From assembly GCF_022229015.1 (NCBI RefSeq), contig NZ_JAKKFF010000328.1:1-64000 (forward strand): 64,000 nucleotides of DNA. Reading direction: 5' to 3'. Below, piece by piece: positions 1 to 8,417 of this stretch; the stretch's first letter is position 1, and each line of letters begins with the position of its first letter. A program made the position numbers and the translations under genes. The DNA comes from Micromonospora foliorum (lineage in GTDB: Bacteria > Actinomycetota > Actinomycetes > Mycobacteriales > Micromonosporaceae). The notes beneath the pieces were generated by a model, which worked only from the letters and a program-made list of their open reading frames with translations, was not told the DNA's origin and searched no databases.

Positions 1-679
1 ACTCCGGCACCGCTGTCGCCGGCGCGGCTGGGAGCAGCGCCAGCGCCGCCCCGGGCTCGGGCCCGCTGCCGCGCAGATCCATCAACTTCCCGAACACTCT
101 CCGGACCGTCGTCCGTGCGGCGCCGGGCAGCCGCGGTGGGAACGGCGACTCGGGGAGGAACAGGTTGACCATGCGGTTGATGTAGTGGAACACCACCGCC
201 ACGCCCAGCACCTCGGGGACCGCCGCGGCCGGCACCGGGACCGCCGCGGCGACGTGCCCGCTGTCGCGTGCCCAGCTCGCCACCGCCCGCAGGCCGGGAT
301 CGGCGAGTTGGTGGAGGTTACCCGAGGCGATCTGCGCCGACTCCCGCCCGCGAGCCAGGCCGTGCATGGTCGAGCTGTGCACGTCGACGCAGTAGGGGCA
401 GGCGTTGCCGATGGACACGGCGGTCGCCACCGCCTCCTTCGTTCCCCGGTCGACGGCACCCCTGGCGACAAGCGTCTCACGCAGGATCATCCAGCACGCC
501 GCGAGTGGCTCGGGGGCCGGTGAGTGCAGGGCAACCGGCGGGGCGAGCATTCCGAAGTCGCGTTCGACCTGCTCGTACACCGTGGCCACCAGTCCCTCGG
601 CCACGGCGATCGGCACCGGCGTGACGTGCCGGACCGTCCCCGCGGCCCGGCGGGTGCCTCGAATCATGATCATGCCCAC
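1..679 (-). CDS. AhpD/carboxymuconolactone decarboxylase-like protein (3' end outside window)
   Basis: The minus strand is open from a GTG at 679 to the window edge, so the C-terminus is missing. The visible protein has the motif CPYCVDVHSS, the CxxC-plus-histidine signature of the AhpD-like peroxidase/decarboxylase fold, in the middle of a helical, alanine-rich sequence. GGGAG at 686-690 lies 6 nt before the GTG, which favours it over the in-frame ATGs at 673 and 667. Family members reduce peroxides or act as small thiol-dependent enzymes; the substrate is unknown. It diverges from the membrane-protein gene at 909. Confidence 0.7.
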   Translation of the reverse strand, partial: MGMIMIRGTRRAAGTVRHVTPVPIAVAEGLVATVYEQVERDFGMLAPPVALHSPAPEPLAACWMILRETLVARGAVDRGTKEAVATAVSIGNACPYCVDVHSSTMHGLARGRESAQIASGNLHQLADPGLRAVASWARDSGHVAAAVPVPAAAVPEVLGVAVVFHYINRMVNLFLPESPFPPRLPGAARTTVRRVFGKLMDLRGSGPEPGAALALLPAAPATAVPE

Positions 680-908
680 GACGCTCTCCCTTCGACCGCA
701 AGCCCAAGGATGTCGATGCCGACGGGCCGGGGCCGTCTCCGAACTTGCGGTATCGGGTGATCCGCACGAACACCCATGTGGTGGCCACAAAAAAGCGGCC
801 GGCTCGCCCGGGCCCGGGTCGGGCACGAGAGCACGTCCAAAGAAATTCTCCGGCCGCCCATTGACTACCGTAAGCGCCGGGCCACGCTCACTGACGAATG
901 GAGTGTCC

Positions 909-1478
909 ATGTCCGCTGTTGCGGCCCCACCGAGGTCGGGCTTCCTCGCGTCCCTCAACGGCCGGCACCACCGCGCCGCCCTGAACACCTTCATGGTGAT
1001 CGTGATCGCGCACTGGGCGGAACACCTCGTGCAGGCGTACCAGATCTTCGTGCTCGGCATGCCCAGACCCGCGTCGCGTGGCGTGCTCGGACAGTTCTGG
1101 CCGTGGCTGGTCACCTCGGAGTACCTGCACTACGGCTACGCCATCGTGATGCTCGTCGGCCTCTTCCTGCTCCGGCCGGGCTTCGTCGGTCGGGCCCGCA
1201 CCTGGTGGACGATCGCTCTCGCCATCCAGTTCTGGCACCACATCGAGCACCTGCTGCTCCTCATCCAGGTGCAGGCCGGCTTCAATCTCTTCGGCGCCGC
1301 GGTGCCGACCAGCGTCCTGCAGCTCGTCATGCCCCGCGTCGAGTTGCACCTGTTCTACAACTCGATCGTCTTCATCCCGATGCTGGTCGCGGTCTACTAC
1401 CACCTGCGGCCGAGCCGGGTCGAAGCCAAGGCGATGCGGTGCAGCTGCGCGCCGCGTCCCCTAGCGTCGCTGGCCTGA
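909..1478 (+). CDS. Small multi-pass membrane protein with His-rich helices
   Basis: A 189-residue protein that I do not recognise as a named family. Four hydrophobic segments are visible, near residues 26-50, 74-93, 100-121 and 150-168. Two carry paired histidines (HWAEH; HHIEH), which could bind a metal or haem inside the membrane; this is inference. ATG 909 follows GGAG at about 898-901. The CopC-like gene starts 1 nt after its stop, so the two are almost certainly co-transcribed and may act together at the membrane. The upstream open frame from 405 has no start signal and is not used. Confidence 0.6.
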   Translation: MSAVAAPPRSGFLASLNGRHHRAALNTFMVIVIAHWAEHLVQAYQIFVLGMPRPASRGVLGQFWPWLVTSEYLHYGYAIVMLVGLFLLRPGFVGRARTWWTIALAIQFWHHIEHLLLLIQVQAGFNLFGAAVPTSVLQLVMPRVELHLFYNSIVFIPMLVAVYYHLRPSRVEAKAMRCSCAPRPLASLA

Positions 1479-1479
1479 C

Positions 1480-2037
1480 GTGATCCGCCGAGGTGGGGCG
1501 CTGCTGCTCTTCGTCCTCCTGCTTTCGAGCGTCGCGTCGTCGGCCTCCGCCGACGGCGGCCTGATCACCAGCGACCCTGCCGCGGGTGCCGCCGTTCCGG
1601 CGGCCCCCGCGGCCGTCGCGCTCACGTTCTCCGACGCGCCGGACCTGGCGCTCTCCCACGTCGCCGTGCTCGACGACGCGGGCAACCCGATCCAGTCTGG
1701 CGACGCGCGACAGGGCCCGGAGCGGACGGTGACCGTGCCGATCACTGTGTCCCGGCCGGGCAACCTGACGGTCGCCTTCCACATGGCGCTTGCCAACGGG
1801 GGCGAGGCCACCGGAAGCCTGCGGTTCAGCGTGGGCACCGGGGTGGCACCTCCGGCGCCGTCCGAGGTCGTCCGGCAGGCCACCGCCGACGCGCTCGCCG
1901 CTCACCAACACTCGATCGACCCGATGAGCGCCTTCCTGCTCTTCGTCGACGGGCTGGCCGTGGTGGTCGTGCTGGCACTGCTGTACCTCCGCCGGCCCTA
2001 CCGGGCCGCGTCCGACGCGCCCGACCAGCGTCCGTGA
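1480..2037 (+). CDS. CopC-domain-like secreted/membrane-anchored protein
   Basis: A 185-residue protein with a signal peptide (cut after about ASA, residue 24), a CopC/YobA-like beta-sandwich (mature start DGGLITSDPAAGA; later LTFSDAPD and GSLRFSVG), a linker, and one C-terminal transmembrane helix near residues 148-166 followed by a basic tail. CopC proteins normally begin with a copper-binding histidine in the HAxL position and carry a second His near DGHxxxG. Here these positions read DGGL and NGGEATG, so the usual copper ligands are absent. The fold assignment is good, but copper binding is doubtful. The start is a GTG 1 nt after the preceding stop. Confidence 0.72.
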   Translation: MIRRGGALLLFVLLLSSVASSASADGGLITSDPAAGAAVPAAPAAVALTFSDAPDLALSHVAVLDDAGNPIQSGDARQGPERTVTVPITVSRPGNLTVAFHMALANGGEATGSLRFSVGTGVAPPAPSEVVRQATADALAAHQHSIDPMSAFLLFVDGLAVVVVLALLYLRRPYRAASDAPDQRP

Positions 2038-2133
2038 TCTTTCCGGCAGCGCCGGCGACCAGCCCACAGGGTGGGCCACCGGCTGACCGTGGCCCGCGGT
2101 AGGTGAGCGGCGGGGGCCGTCCATCACAAGCAG

Positions 2134-2163
2134 AAGGGGCCCCGCCGGACGGCGGGGCCCCTT
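2134..2163. terminator. Bidirectional hairpin terminator
   Basis: A perfect 13-bp stem (AAGGGGCCCCGCC with its complement) and a GGAC loop. It sits between the convergent CopC-like gene and the minus-strand DUF1702 gene. Confidence 0.8.
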
Positions 2164-2171
2164 GCCGCAGG

Positions 2172-3134
2172 TCAGCTGCCGAAGTTGGCGACCATGGCCG
2201 CGGCGATGCGCTCGCGCCAGACCGCGAACGCCGGGATCTGCCCGTCAGCGGGAAGGTCGACAAGCGCCTCGTCGGTGACCTTCGAGGCGCTGGCCGGCGA
2301 CATGCCGCAGAGCAGCTCGGTCGCCAGCTCGGTGTGCGGCTGAACGAGGTCGGCCTTGACCCGGGACGCCGCCGCGAAGGCGACGCCCTGCATGAGCTGC
2401 GGGCGGTACGGGCCGGCCAGGTCCCGCAACCGGCGCAGTTCGGTGTCCGACGCGCCGCCCGCGTACGCCGCGGCGAGGCCAGTGCCCGCCCACAGGTCGG
2501 GTCGCCTCGCCTCCGGGAAGCGGTTGAGCAGGCCGGCCACCGTCTCGGGGTCGGTGCCGCCGACGAACCACGACGCCCGGCCGATGCCCTGGTCGATGGC
2601 GCTGTTGGCGTAGGGGTGACCCGGCCACGGGAAGCGTTCGTCGCGGAACTGCTGGTGCACATAGCGTTTGGTGACGAAGTATGCCTGGTGGAACCCGTAG
2701 CCGTCGAGGACCAGCCAGCGCAGCAGCGGGTCCGGGGCGTACAGGGTGGACCAGCGGAAACGGGGAAGTCGGGCCATCGCCCAGCCCACCCCGACGTAGA
2801 CCATGTAGACGTGGTGTCGGGCCCGCCCGTCGAGGAAGTCGGCGACGTGTCGGGTCCCGCCGCCGGGCAACCCGTCGCGCATCGCCAGGGCCATCGCGGC
2901 GCCCTCGTAGGCGAAGCCGCGATAGCCGGTCGGCACCCGTTCAAGCGACGGCTCGGCATCCGTGGGCCGCTTCGCCTCTGCCGCGAACGCGTACCCGGCG
3001 AGGAATGTGCGGCCGACGGTCTCCAACCGCTCCCGCCCGGCGGCGGACTTCACGTGGAAGCCGCGGACGTCCATCCTGGTGGCCGCGACGTCGGGGGTCA
3101 GCACCCTGCGTCGCAGGCTGCGCCAAACGCTCAT
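2172..3134 (-). CDS. DUF1702 (UnbL-like) family protein, copy 2
   Basis: A 320-residue soluble protein of the DUF1702 family. As I recall, this family includes the UnbL proteins conserved around enediyne polyketide synthases; the biochemical role is unknown. Shared landmarks with the upstream neighbour are LTPDVA near the N-terminus, RGFAYEGAAMAL, DGYGFHQAYF and DQGIGRASWF. ATG 3134 follows AGGAGG and overlaps the stop of the neighbour (ATGA), so the pair is translationally coupled. The tandem copies probably arose by duplication and may form a heterodimer. The family assignment is from memory of motifs, not a search. Confidence 0.7.
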   Translation of the reverse strand: MSVWRSLRRRVLTPDVAATRMDVRGFHVKSAAGRERLETVGRTFLAGYAFAAEAKRPTDAEPSLERVPTGYRGFAYEGAAMALAMRDGLPGGGTRHVADFLDGRARHHVYMVYVGVGWAMARLPRFRWSTLYAPDPLLRWLVLDGYGFHQAYFVTKRYVHQQFRDERFPWPGHPYANSAIDQGIGRASWFVGGTDPETVAGLLNRFPEARRPDLWAGTGLAAAYAGGASDTELRRLRDLAGPYRPQLMQGVAFAAASRVKADLVQPHTELATELLCGMSPASASKVTDEALVDLPADGQIPAFAVWRERIAAAMVANFGS

Positions 3135-4129
3135 CGAACCCTCCTGTCCTCATCGTGAATGGCGGCGAGGCGGGCGCGGATCCGGTGGCGCCACACCTCG
3201 TAGTCGGGTTCCTCGGTGTCGGCGAAGCCCACGGCCGCGACCTCGTCGGCCAGCAGCGCGGCCTTCTCGGCGGGCAGGCCGGCGAGGATGGTGACACCCG
3301 CCTCGCTGTGTTCGGGCAGGTAGCCGGCGAAGGTACGCGCCTTCGCGGCGAAGACCGAGCCCTGCCCGAGGTGGTCGCGGTGCGCACCGGCGGCGGTGCG
3401 GAGGTGCCGCAGCCCCTCGGGTGTGGTGCCGCCGGCGAACGTCGCGGCCAGACCGACCCCGCTCCACAGGTCGGCCTGCCGCTCGGGAGCGAACCGTTCG
3501 ACGGCCGCCGTGACGTCGGCGGGTTCGCCGCCGTGAATGAACCACAGCGCGCGACCAATTCCCTGGTCGACGGCGCGCGGGAAGTAGTCGGCGCGGCCGA
3601 GCCACGGGTACGGCGGCAGCCTGCGCTGCTGCCCCACCCACCGGTCGGTCTCGAAGTAGGCACGGTCGAAGCCGTAGCCGTCGACAGCCAACCAGCTCAT
3701 GGTCGGGTAGTAGGGGGTGCCGGTCAGGTCCGGCAGCACGTTCTTCCACAATGGACGGGGCAACCGGGCCATCGCGAAGCCGATCCCGATGTAGGTCAGG
3801 AAGGTGTGCGGCAGGCCGGGGCCGCTCAGCAGGTCCCGGGCCTGGTGGCGCCGCCCGCCCGGCATGGCGTCGCGGACCGTCAGTGCCATGGTGGCGCCCT
3901 CGTAGGCGAAGCCGCGCTGCTCCTGGTCGACCAGTTCCAGTCGTCGCTCCAGTTCCCACTGGTCACGCGCCTCGATACCCCACTCGAAGCCGCAGATCAC
4001 CGCCTGCGGGATCGCCTCCAGACGCTCGGTTGTCGGGCTCGGTCTGACCGGGAAGCCCCGGCCTTCGAACGTGACGTCGGCCAGCGACGGCGTCAGCGCC
4101 ATCCGGCGGATCGCACCCAGCATCGGCAT
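3131..4129 (-). CDS. DUF1702 (UnbL-like) family protein, copy 1
   Basis: A 332-residue paralogue of the downstream gene, with matching blocks RRMALTPSLAD, RGFAYEGATMAL, DGYGFDRAYF and DQGIGRALWF. The frame extends to an ATG at 4159, but the ATG at 4129 is preceded by GGGAGGT at 4139-4145 and gives an N-terminus that aligns with the paralogue, so it is chosen. It is the first gene of a two-gene minus-strand operon that diverges from the DUF5987-GMC pair. Function is unknown; by association it belongs to polyketide or enediyne-type tailoring. Confidence 0.7.
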   Translation of the reverse strand: MPMLGAIRRMALTPSLADVTFEGRGFPVRPSPTTERLEAIPQAVICGFEWGIEARDQWELERRLELVDQEQRGFAYEGATMALTVRDAMPGGRRHQARDLLSGPGLPHTFLTYIGIGFAMARLPRPLWKNVLPDLTGTPYYPTMSWLAVDGYGFDRAYFETDRWVGQQRRLPPYPWLGRADYFPRAVDQGIGRALWFIHGGEPADVTAAVERFAPERQADLWSGVGLAATFAGGTTPEGLRHLRTAAGAHRDHLGQGSVFAAKARTFAGYLPEHSEAGVTILAGLPAEKAALLADEVAAVGFADTEEPDYEVWRHRIRARLAAIHDEDRRVR

Positions 4130-4290
4130 GTCGCTCGTACCTCCCAAGGTTTGTTCCATCGTGCGCGCGGGTGCTCGGGCGGTTCGTCTTCAGGCGTGCG
4201 CGGTCGACCGACGGCACGACGGAAGAACGGCACGGATGGCGACGGGAACACAATGTCCGAAGCGATGAATCTGCGGCCTGGAGGCATTTC

Positions 4291-4842
4291 GTGGAAGTTC
4301 CAGACAAGACCATCACGATCGAGGCTTTTGCCGACACGATCATTCCAGGAGAGAAACGCTGGCCGGACGATCGGGCGATCGCGGGCGCCGCAACCGGCGC
4401 CGGCGCGGTCGCGGCCGGCGCGCTCGCACTACTGGAGCTGCCCGCCGGCGGTCTGGCCGAAGCGCTCGATTCCCTCGCAGTGACCCTGAACGAGCACGCC
4501 GACGATTACGCGCACGAAACCGGGCTCAGCCTGGATGCGTCGGTGCCGTCGTTCGTGGCGCTGTCCTTCGACCACCGTACCGCGCTGGTGCGCATCCTTA
4601 CCGACCCCGGCCATCCCGAGAAGCAGATGTGGGTGAGCCTTGCCCTCTTCTGCAACATGGCCTTTGACAGCGCGGCACACATGAGCACCCCGACGGCCTT
4701 CGCGACCGGTCATCCGGGGCTTCTCACGATCGGCTATTCCCAACCGAACGCCGACGGCATCTACCGGTTTCCAGAGTTCAGCTACGGACGGCAACTCGCC
4801 GACCACCATCCACAAACGACAGCGACGGGGAGCCCCGCATGA
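4291..4842 (+). CDS. DUF5987-like protein, partner of GMC oxidoreductase
   Basis: A 183-residue protein beginning VEVPDKTITIEAFADTIIPG. It resembles DUF5987 and, more loosely, the small gluconate-2-dehydrogenase subunit 3 family, which pairs with GMC flavoproteins. GTG 4291 sits 6 nt after GGAGG (4280-4284); the open frame upstream to 4171 has no such signal. The stop overlaps the GMC start (ATGA at 4839). An accessory or chaperone subunit for the GMC enzyme is the simplest reading. I see no twin-arginine signal, so the pair probably works in the cytoplasm. Small proteins of this kind next to the E9 oxidoreductase are known from enediyne clusters as I recall. Confidence 0.6.
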   Translation: MEVPDKTITIEAFADTIIPGEKRWPDDRAIAGAATGAGAVAAGALALLELPAGGLAEALDSLAVTLNEHADDYAHETGLSLDASVPSFVALSFDHRTALVRILTDPGHPEKQMWVSLALFCNMAFDSAAHMSTPTAFATGHPGLLTIGYSQPNADGIYRFPEFSYGRQLADHHPQTTATGSPA

Positions 4843-6473
4843 GCGCGACGGAATCGACCGACATCCTCGTCATCGGCAGCGGGTTCGGCGGCGCGATCGC
4901 GGCCTATCACCTCGCCGCCGGTGGCGCCCGGGTGGTGGTGTTGGAGCGCGGGCCCTGGCTGCGAGCGGACGAGTTCGACCACGACTTCGAACTCGGTAAG
5001 TCGTACACCCGGATCTTCGACTTCGTCGTGGGCGACGGCATGAGCATCCTGGGCGGCAACTGCGTGGGTGGCGGCAGCGTGGTCTACTTCGCGACGATGC
5101 CACGGGCGCCCCGGTTCGTCTTCGAGCGGCAGGGCAGCATCGGCCGCCGGATGTGGCCGGCGGCGATCAACCGCGACACACTCGACCCGTGGTACGACCG
5201 GGTGGCGGAGGCGCTGCCGATCACCCAACAGACCTGGGACCGCATCCCCTATGCCGGCGGGCTCTGGGGAGCGGCGTGCCGGCACGCCGGGCGGACCGCC
5301 AACCCGGCGCCGGCGGCGATCGACGTGGACCTCTGCACGAACTGCAACTGGATGATGGCCGGCTGCCGGTTCGACGCCAAGCGCTCGCTGTTGCTCAACT
5401 ATCTACCGGCGGCTCTCGACCACGGTGCCGAAATCCGCCCGCTGCACGAGGTGCAGCATCTGTCCCGGACACCCGACGGTGGATATCGGGTGCATTACCG
5501 GGTTGTTGACGGGGAGGACTACAGGATTCTGCACGAATCCGGCGAGATCGACGCGAAGATTGTCGTCGTCGCCGCCGGATCCGGCGCCACTCCAGTCATT
5601 CTGCAACGTTCGGAGCCACACCTCGGGAAAATGCCACACGCAGTTGGCCGATATTTCTCGGGTAACGGCGAAAGGCTGAATACGGCTATTTTCGATGAAG
5701 AAAAGGTACGCGACGTGCTCGGCCTGAGCCGATCCGACGGACGCGCGTACTCCGCTTATCAGATCGGGCGCGGCCCCACGGTCGCTTCCTGGGACAAGCT
5801 CGACGGCTCACTTCCCGAATACGAGCGCTTCTCCCTGGAGCAGCTCTACTTCCCGCCCGGGCTCGGCACGATTCTGGCGCAGGTTCCGGGTGCGACCGGG
5901 CCGAGTTGGTTCGGCCTGGAGAAGAAGGAGATGCTGCGCCAGTGGCAGTCGTGGTTGACGATCTTCACGATGTCGGAGGACGACAACGAGGGCGTCTTCG
6001 GGCCACCACCGGAGACCGGCAACGCGCATCGGCTGTCGCAGCAGATGCTCGGGGTGGGCCCGCTGCGCTACGAGCCGACGAAGAACACCTGGCGCGGGTG
6101 GTCGCTGTCCGACGCCGAGGTCAAGGACATTCTCGAACGGGACGGACTGGCCCGGGTCGCTCCCTGGACCAACGACCTGGTCGGCGCGTACACCGTGCAT
6201 CCGCTCGCCTCCTGCCGAATCGGCGACGACCCGGCGACCTCGGCCCTCGACGACCGACACGAACTGCGCGACCACCCGGGCATCTTCGTCACCGACGGCT
6301 CGGCGGTGCCCGGCGCCCTCACCGTCAACCCGGCCCTGACGATCGCGGCGCTGGCCGAGCGGGCGATGCCGGGAATCGTCGCCGCGGCCCGCGTGCGAGG
6401 GGTTCCGGTCAGCTACAACGGCACGCTGCCCGCCCCAGCCACGGTGCCCGCCGTCCCGGCTCCCGCGGGTTGA
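4839..6473 (+). CDS. GMC-family FAD oxidoreductase
   Basis: A 544-residue flavoprotein with an N-terminal Rossmann FAD motif GSGFGG (residues 13-18), a cysteine cluster LCTNCNWMMAGC as in cholesterol-oxidase-like GMC enzymes, and the C-terminal catalytic region YTVHPLASCRIG and VNPALTIAALAER containing the His/Asn pair. It would oxidise an alcohol of a small-molecule intermediate. It is coupled to the DUF5987 gene by a 4-nt overlap. A GMC enzyme (E9) is part of the enediyne tailoring set in C-1027-like clusters as I recall. The stretch around 5,500-5,720 is visibly less GC-rich than its surroundings. Confidence 0.8.
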   Translation: MSATESTDILVIGSGFGGAIAAYHLAAGGARVVVLERGPWLRADEFDHDFELGKSYTRIFDFVVGDGMSILGGNCVGGGSVVYFATMPRAPRFVFERQGSIGRRMWPAAINRDTLDPWYDRVAEALPITQQTWDRIPYAGGLWGAACRHAGRTANPAPAAIDVDLCTNCNWMMAGCRFDAKRSLLLNYLPAALDHGAEIRPLHEVQHLSRTPDGGYRVHYRVVDGEDYRILHESGEIDAKIVVVAAGSGATPVILQRSEPHLGKMPHAVGRYFSGNGERLNTAIFDEEKVRDVLGLSRSDGRAYSAYQIGRGPTVASWDKLDGSLPEYERFSLEQLYFPPGLGTILAQVPGATGPSWFGLEKKEMLRQWQSWLTIFTMSEDDNEGVFGPPPETGNAHRLSQQMLGVGPLRYEPTKNTWRGWSLSDAEVKDILERDGLARVAPWTNDLVGAYTVHPLASCRIGDDPATSALDDRHELRDHPGIFVTDGSAVPGALTVNPALTIAALAERAMPGIVAAARVRGVPVSYNGTLPAPATVPAVPAPAG

Positions 6474-6777
6474 TGCTCCGGCGAAGATTGACAACGCGGA
6501 AGATTGAACTTTACGCACCCTTTGAGCTATCTCAACTCCTGGACGTGTATTAGAGACTATCACTATCTACCACGGAGGCCCCCCTACTCCACGATTGCGC
6601 TCCGTATCCAAGCAAATCTGCAGTGTTGCGGCCGAGGGCGGGATCGACTAACGTCGACATGGATCTCGGTGCATCACCAACCGGACACCGGCGGTGACCG
6701 AGAGGCGTATCTCAGATATTAATTTACGCCTTTGGTGAGACCGGCAAGCTGTTCTCACGAATTGCTGGGGAGGAATC
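6474..6777. promoter_or_regulatory. AT-richer intergenic region with short repeats upstream of araC-like gene
   Basis: A 304-nt gap with no convincing gene. It holds a 9-nt direct repeat GAAGATTGA at 6484-6492 and 6499-6507, the palindrome TTGAG-CTAT-CTCAA at 6522-6535, and TTGACA at 6488-6493 as a possible -35 element. Probably the promoter and operator region of the regulator at 6778. Confidence 0.4.
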
Positions 6778-7614
6778 GTGGGGGACGCGGTTGAGGAAGC
6801 AGCGAAGCGCGCAATTGAGGCAATGCGCGAGAACCTCAGCGAGCAAATCACCGTAAGCGACATGGCGCGAGCGGCGATGTTCAGCAAATTCCACTTCACC
6901 AGGATTTTCCAACGCGCAACCGGAGTGTCGCCAGGTCGTTTCCTGTCGGCACTCCGGTTGCAACGCGCCAAGGATCTGCTGGTCTCGACGTCGCTCAACG
7001 TCGCACACATCAGCGTGCGAGTCGGCTACAACAGTGTCGGGACGTTCAGCTCGCGTTTCAGCAAGAGCGTTGGAATGTCACCGACGGCGTACCGCAAGCT
7101 GGCCGGGTACGCCCCACACGTTCCCGTCGCGCCGACGCCGGCCGCGGGCACACCATCGACGGCCAGCATCCACGGCCAGGTGCACCCGTCCAGCCAGGCC
7201 AGCCCGGGTCTCGTGTTCGTCGGTCTCTTCCCGGACCGCATACCCGAGGGCCGGCCGATCCGATGCACCATCCTGTCCGGTCCCGGGTTGTTTCACTTCA
7301 CCGGCGTGCCGCCGGGCACCTGGTACCTGCTGGCCCAGTCGGTCACCGGCGATCCCACGGAGATCGCCGCCGACCCGCACAGTCGTCCCATCTCCGTCGC
7401 CACCCACGGGCCACTCACCATCGCCCACGACACCGTGCTCACGGTGGATGTCAATCTCCAGCCCGTAACGGCCCTGGACCCTCCGGTCCTGCTCGCTCTC
7501 CTCGACGCACGCAAGGTGGCGCTCAGCGTCGTCGCCGCCCAGGAGAAGGCTCGGGCCGCCACCATCCTCTCCGCACGCTTTCCGGCCCGGTCGGTCGACC
7601 GTCCGGCCGCCTGA
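6778..7614 (+). CDS. AraC-family transcriptional regulator with N-terminal HTH
   Basis: A 278-residue protein. The double helix-turn-helix DNA-binding domain is at the N-terminus (about residues 8-107; FSKFHFTRIFQRATGVSPGRF, then NSVGTFSSRFSKSVGMSPTAYR), the reverse of the usual AraC order. The remaining 150 or so residues look like a beta-sandwich (GLVFVGLFPDRIPEGRP; FHFTGVPPGTWYLLA), which may sense a ligand. The GTG start follows GGGGAGG. The position beside the DUF1702/GMC group suggests a pathway regulator; activator versus repressor cannot be told. Confidence 0.75.
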   Translation: MGDAVEEAAKRAIEAMRENLSEQITVSDMARAAMFSKFHFTRIFQRATGVSPGRFLSALRLQRAKDLLVSTSLNVAHISVRVGYNSVGTFSSRFSKSVGMSPTAYRKLAGYAPHVPVAPTPAAGTPSTASIHGQVHPSSQASPGLVFVGLFPDRIPEGRPIRCTILSGPGLFHFTGVPPGTWYLLAQSVTGDPTEIAADPHSRPISVATHGPLTIAHDTVLTVDVNLQPVTALDPPVLLALLDARKVALSVVAAQEKARAATILSARFPARSVDRPAA

Positions 7615-7629
7615 CCGAAATCACCCACC

Positions 7630-7665
7630 CGTGCCCGTGCCCCGCTTCCGGTGTGCACGGGCACG
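7630..7665 (+). terminator. Hairpin terminator after AraC-like gene
   Basis: A 10-bp perfect stem (CGTGCCCGTG with CACGGGCACG) and a 16-nt loop, starting 16 nt after the stop codon. No T-run follows. Confidence 0.5.
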
Positions 7666-7733
7666 CGGTCGTGATTCAACGACACCGGCTCATCGAAGAG
7701 TGGTCGACATGACGGGTCTACCTGGGGGAACCG

Positions 7734-8387
7734 ATGCGCATTTCGTATCTGAGCAAACAGACGGGCCTACCCGTCGCCACAATCAAGTACTACCTCCGGG
7801 AGCGGCTCCTTCCTCCTGGTAGACCCACCGGTCGCAACCAGGCCGACTACGACGACCGTCACCTGCGCCGCCTGCAACTCATCCGTGCGCTGACGCACGT
7901 CGGGAAGCTCGACCTGTCGACCGTCCGGCAACTGCTCGCGAGCATCGAGGACCGCCAGCTTCCCCTGGCCGGGCTCTATGAGGTGGTGCACTCACTCAGC
8001 GGCGAAGCCGCCAATCTGTCCGACGCCACCGCCGACGTCGACCAGTTCATCGACGAGCTGGGCTGGGCGGTGCACCCCGACGCGGCCGGCCGCGCCCAGC
8101 TCGCGCAGGTCGTCGCCGCGCTGCGCCGGCTCGGCTGCGACTGCAGCATCCAGTTCTTCGCACCGTACGCGGCGATGGCCGAGCAGCTCGTGGAACAGGA
8201 GATGGCTCTGCTGCCCGCCGACGACGCGGACGTCGATCGGGCGGCCGCGGTGGTTCGAGCGGTGCTGCTGGAGGTCGCCCTGACCGCGGTGCACCGGATG
8301 GCGCGCGAGCACTACGTATACCAGTGGCTCGGCAAGGGCTCATCCGAGCGCCCCGCTCGCGCGGAGGCCGCCGCCGACAGGGCGTGA
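7734..8387 (+). CDS. MerR-family transcriptional regulator
   Basis: A 217-residue protein with a canonical MerR winged HTH at residues 1-70 (YLSKQTGLPVATIKYYLRE; TGRNQADYDDRHLRRLQLI), a coiled dimerisation helix, and a C-terminal helical domain without an obvious metal-binding cysteine cluster. ATG 7734 follows GGGGGA. Such proteins activate by untwisting promoters with long -35/-10 spacers; the ligand is unknown. It stands alone between two regulator/accessory genes. The stop codon lies inside an 18-nt tandem repeat. Confidence 0.78.
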   Translation: MRISYLSKQTGLPVATIKYYLRERLLPPGRPTGRNQADYDDRHLRRLQLIRALTHVGKLDLSTVRQLLASIEDRQLPLAGLYEVVHSLSGEAANLSDATADVDQFIDELGWAVHPDAAGRAQLAQVVAALRRLGCDCSIQFFAPYAAMAEQLVEQEMALLPADDADVDRAAAVVRAVLLEVALTAVHRMAREHYVYQWLGKGSSERPARAEAAADRA

Positions 8388-8417
8388 GCCACCGCGATCA
8401 GGGCGTGAGCCACCGCG
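8379..8417. repeat. 18-nt tandem duplication across the MerR stop codon
   Basis: AGGGCGTGAGCCACCGCG occurs at 8379-8396 and again at 8400-8417 (21-nt period). The first copy contains the stop codon of the MerR gene. Confidence 0.7.

Noticed and set aside
1826-2959. Minus-strand open frame of 377 codons
   Set aside because: It runs across the terminator hairpin and overlaps the DUF1702 gene in another frame; the composition is that of a shadow frame.
2681-4483. Plus-strand open frame of 600 codons
   Set aside because: It lies opposite the DUF1702 pair, which has clear ribosome sites and matching paralogous motifs; the sense of this frame is low-complexity Arg/Ser/Pro.
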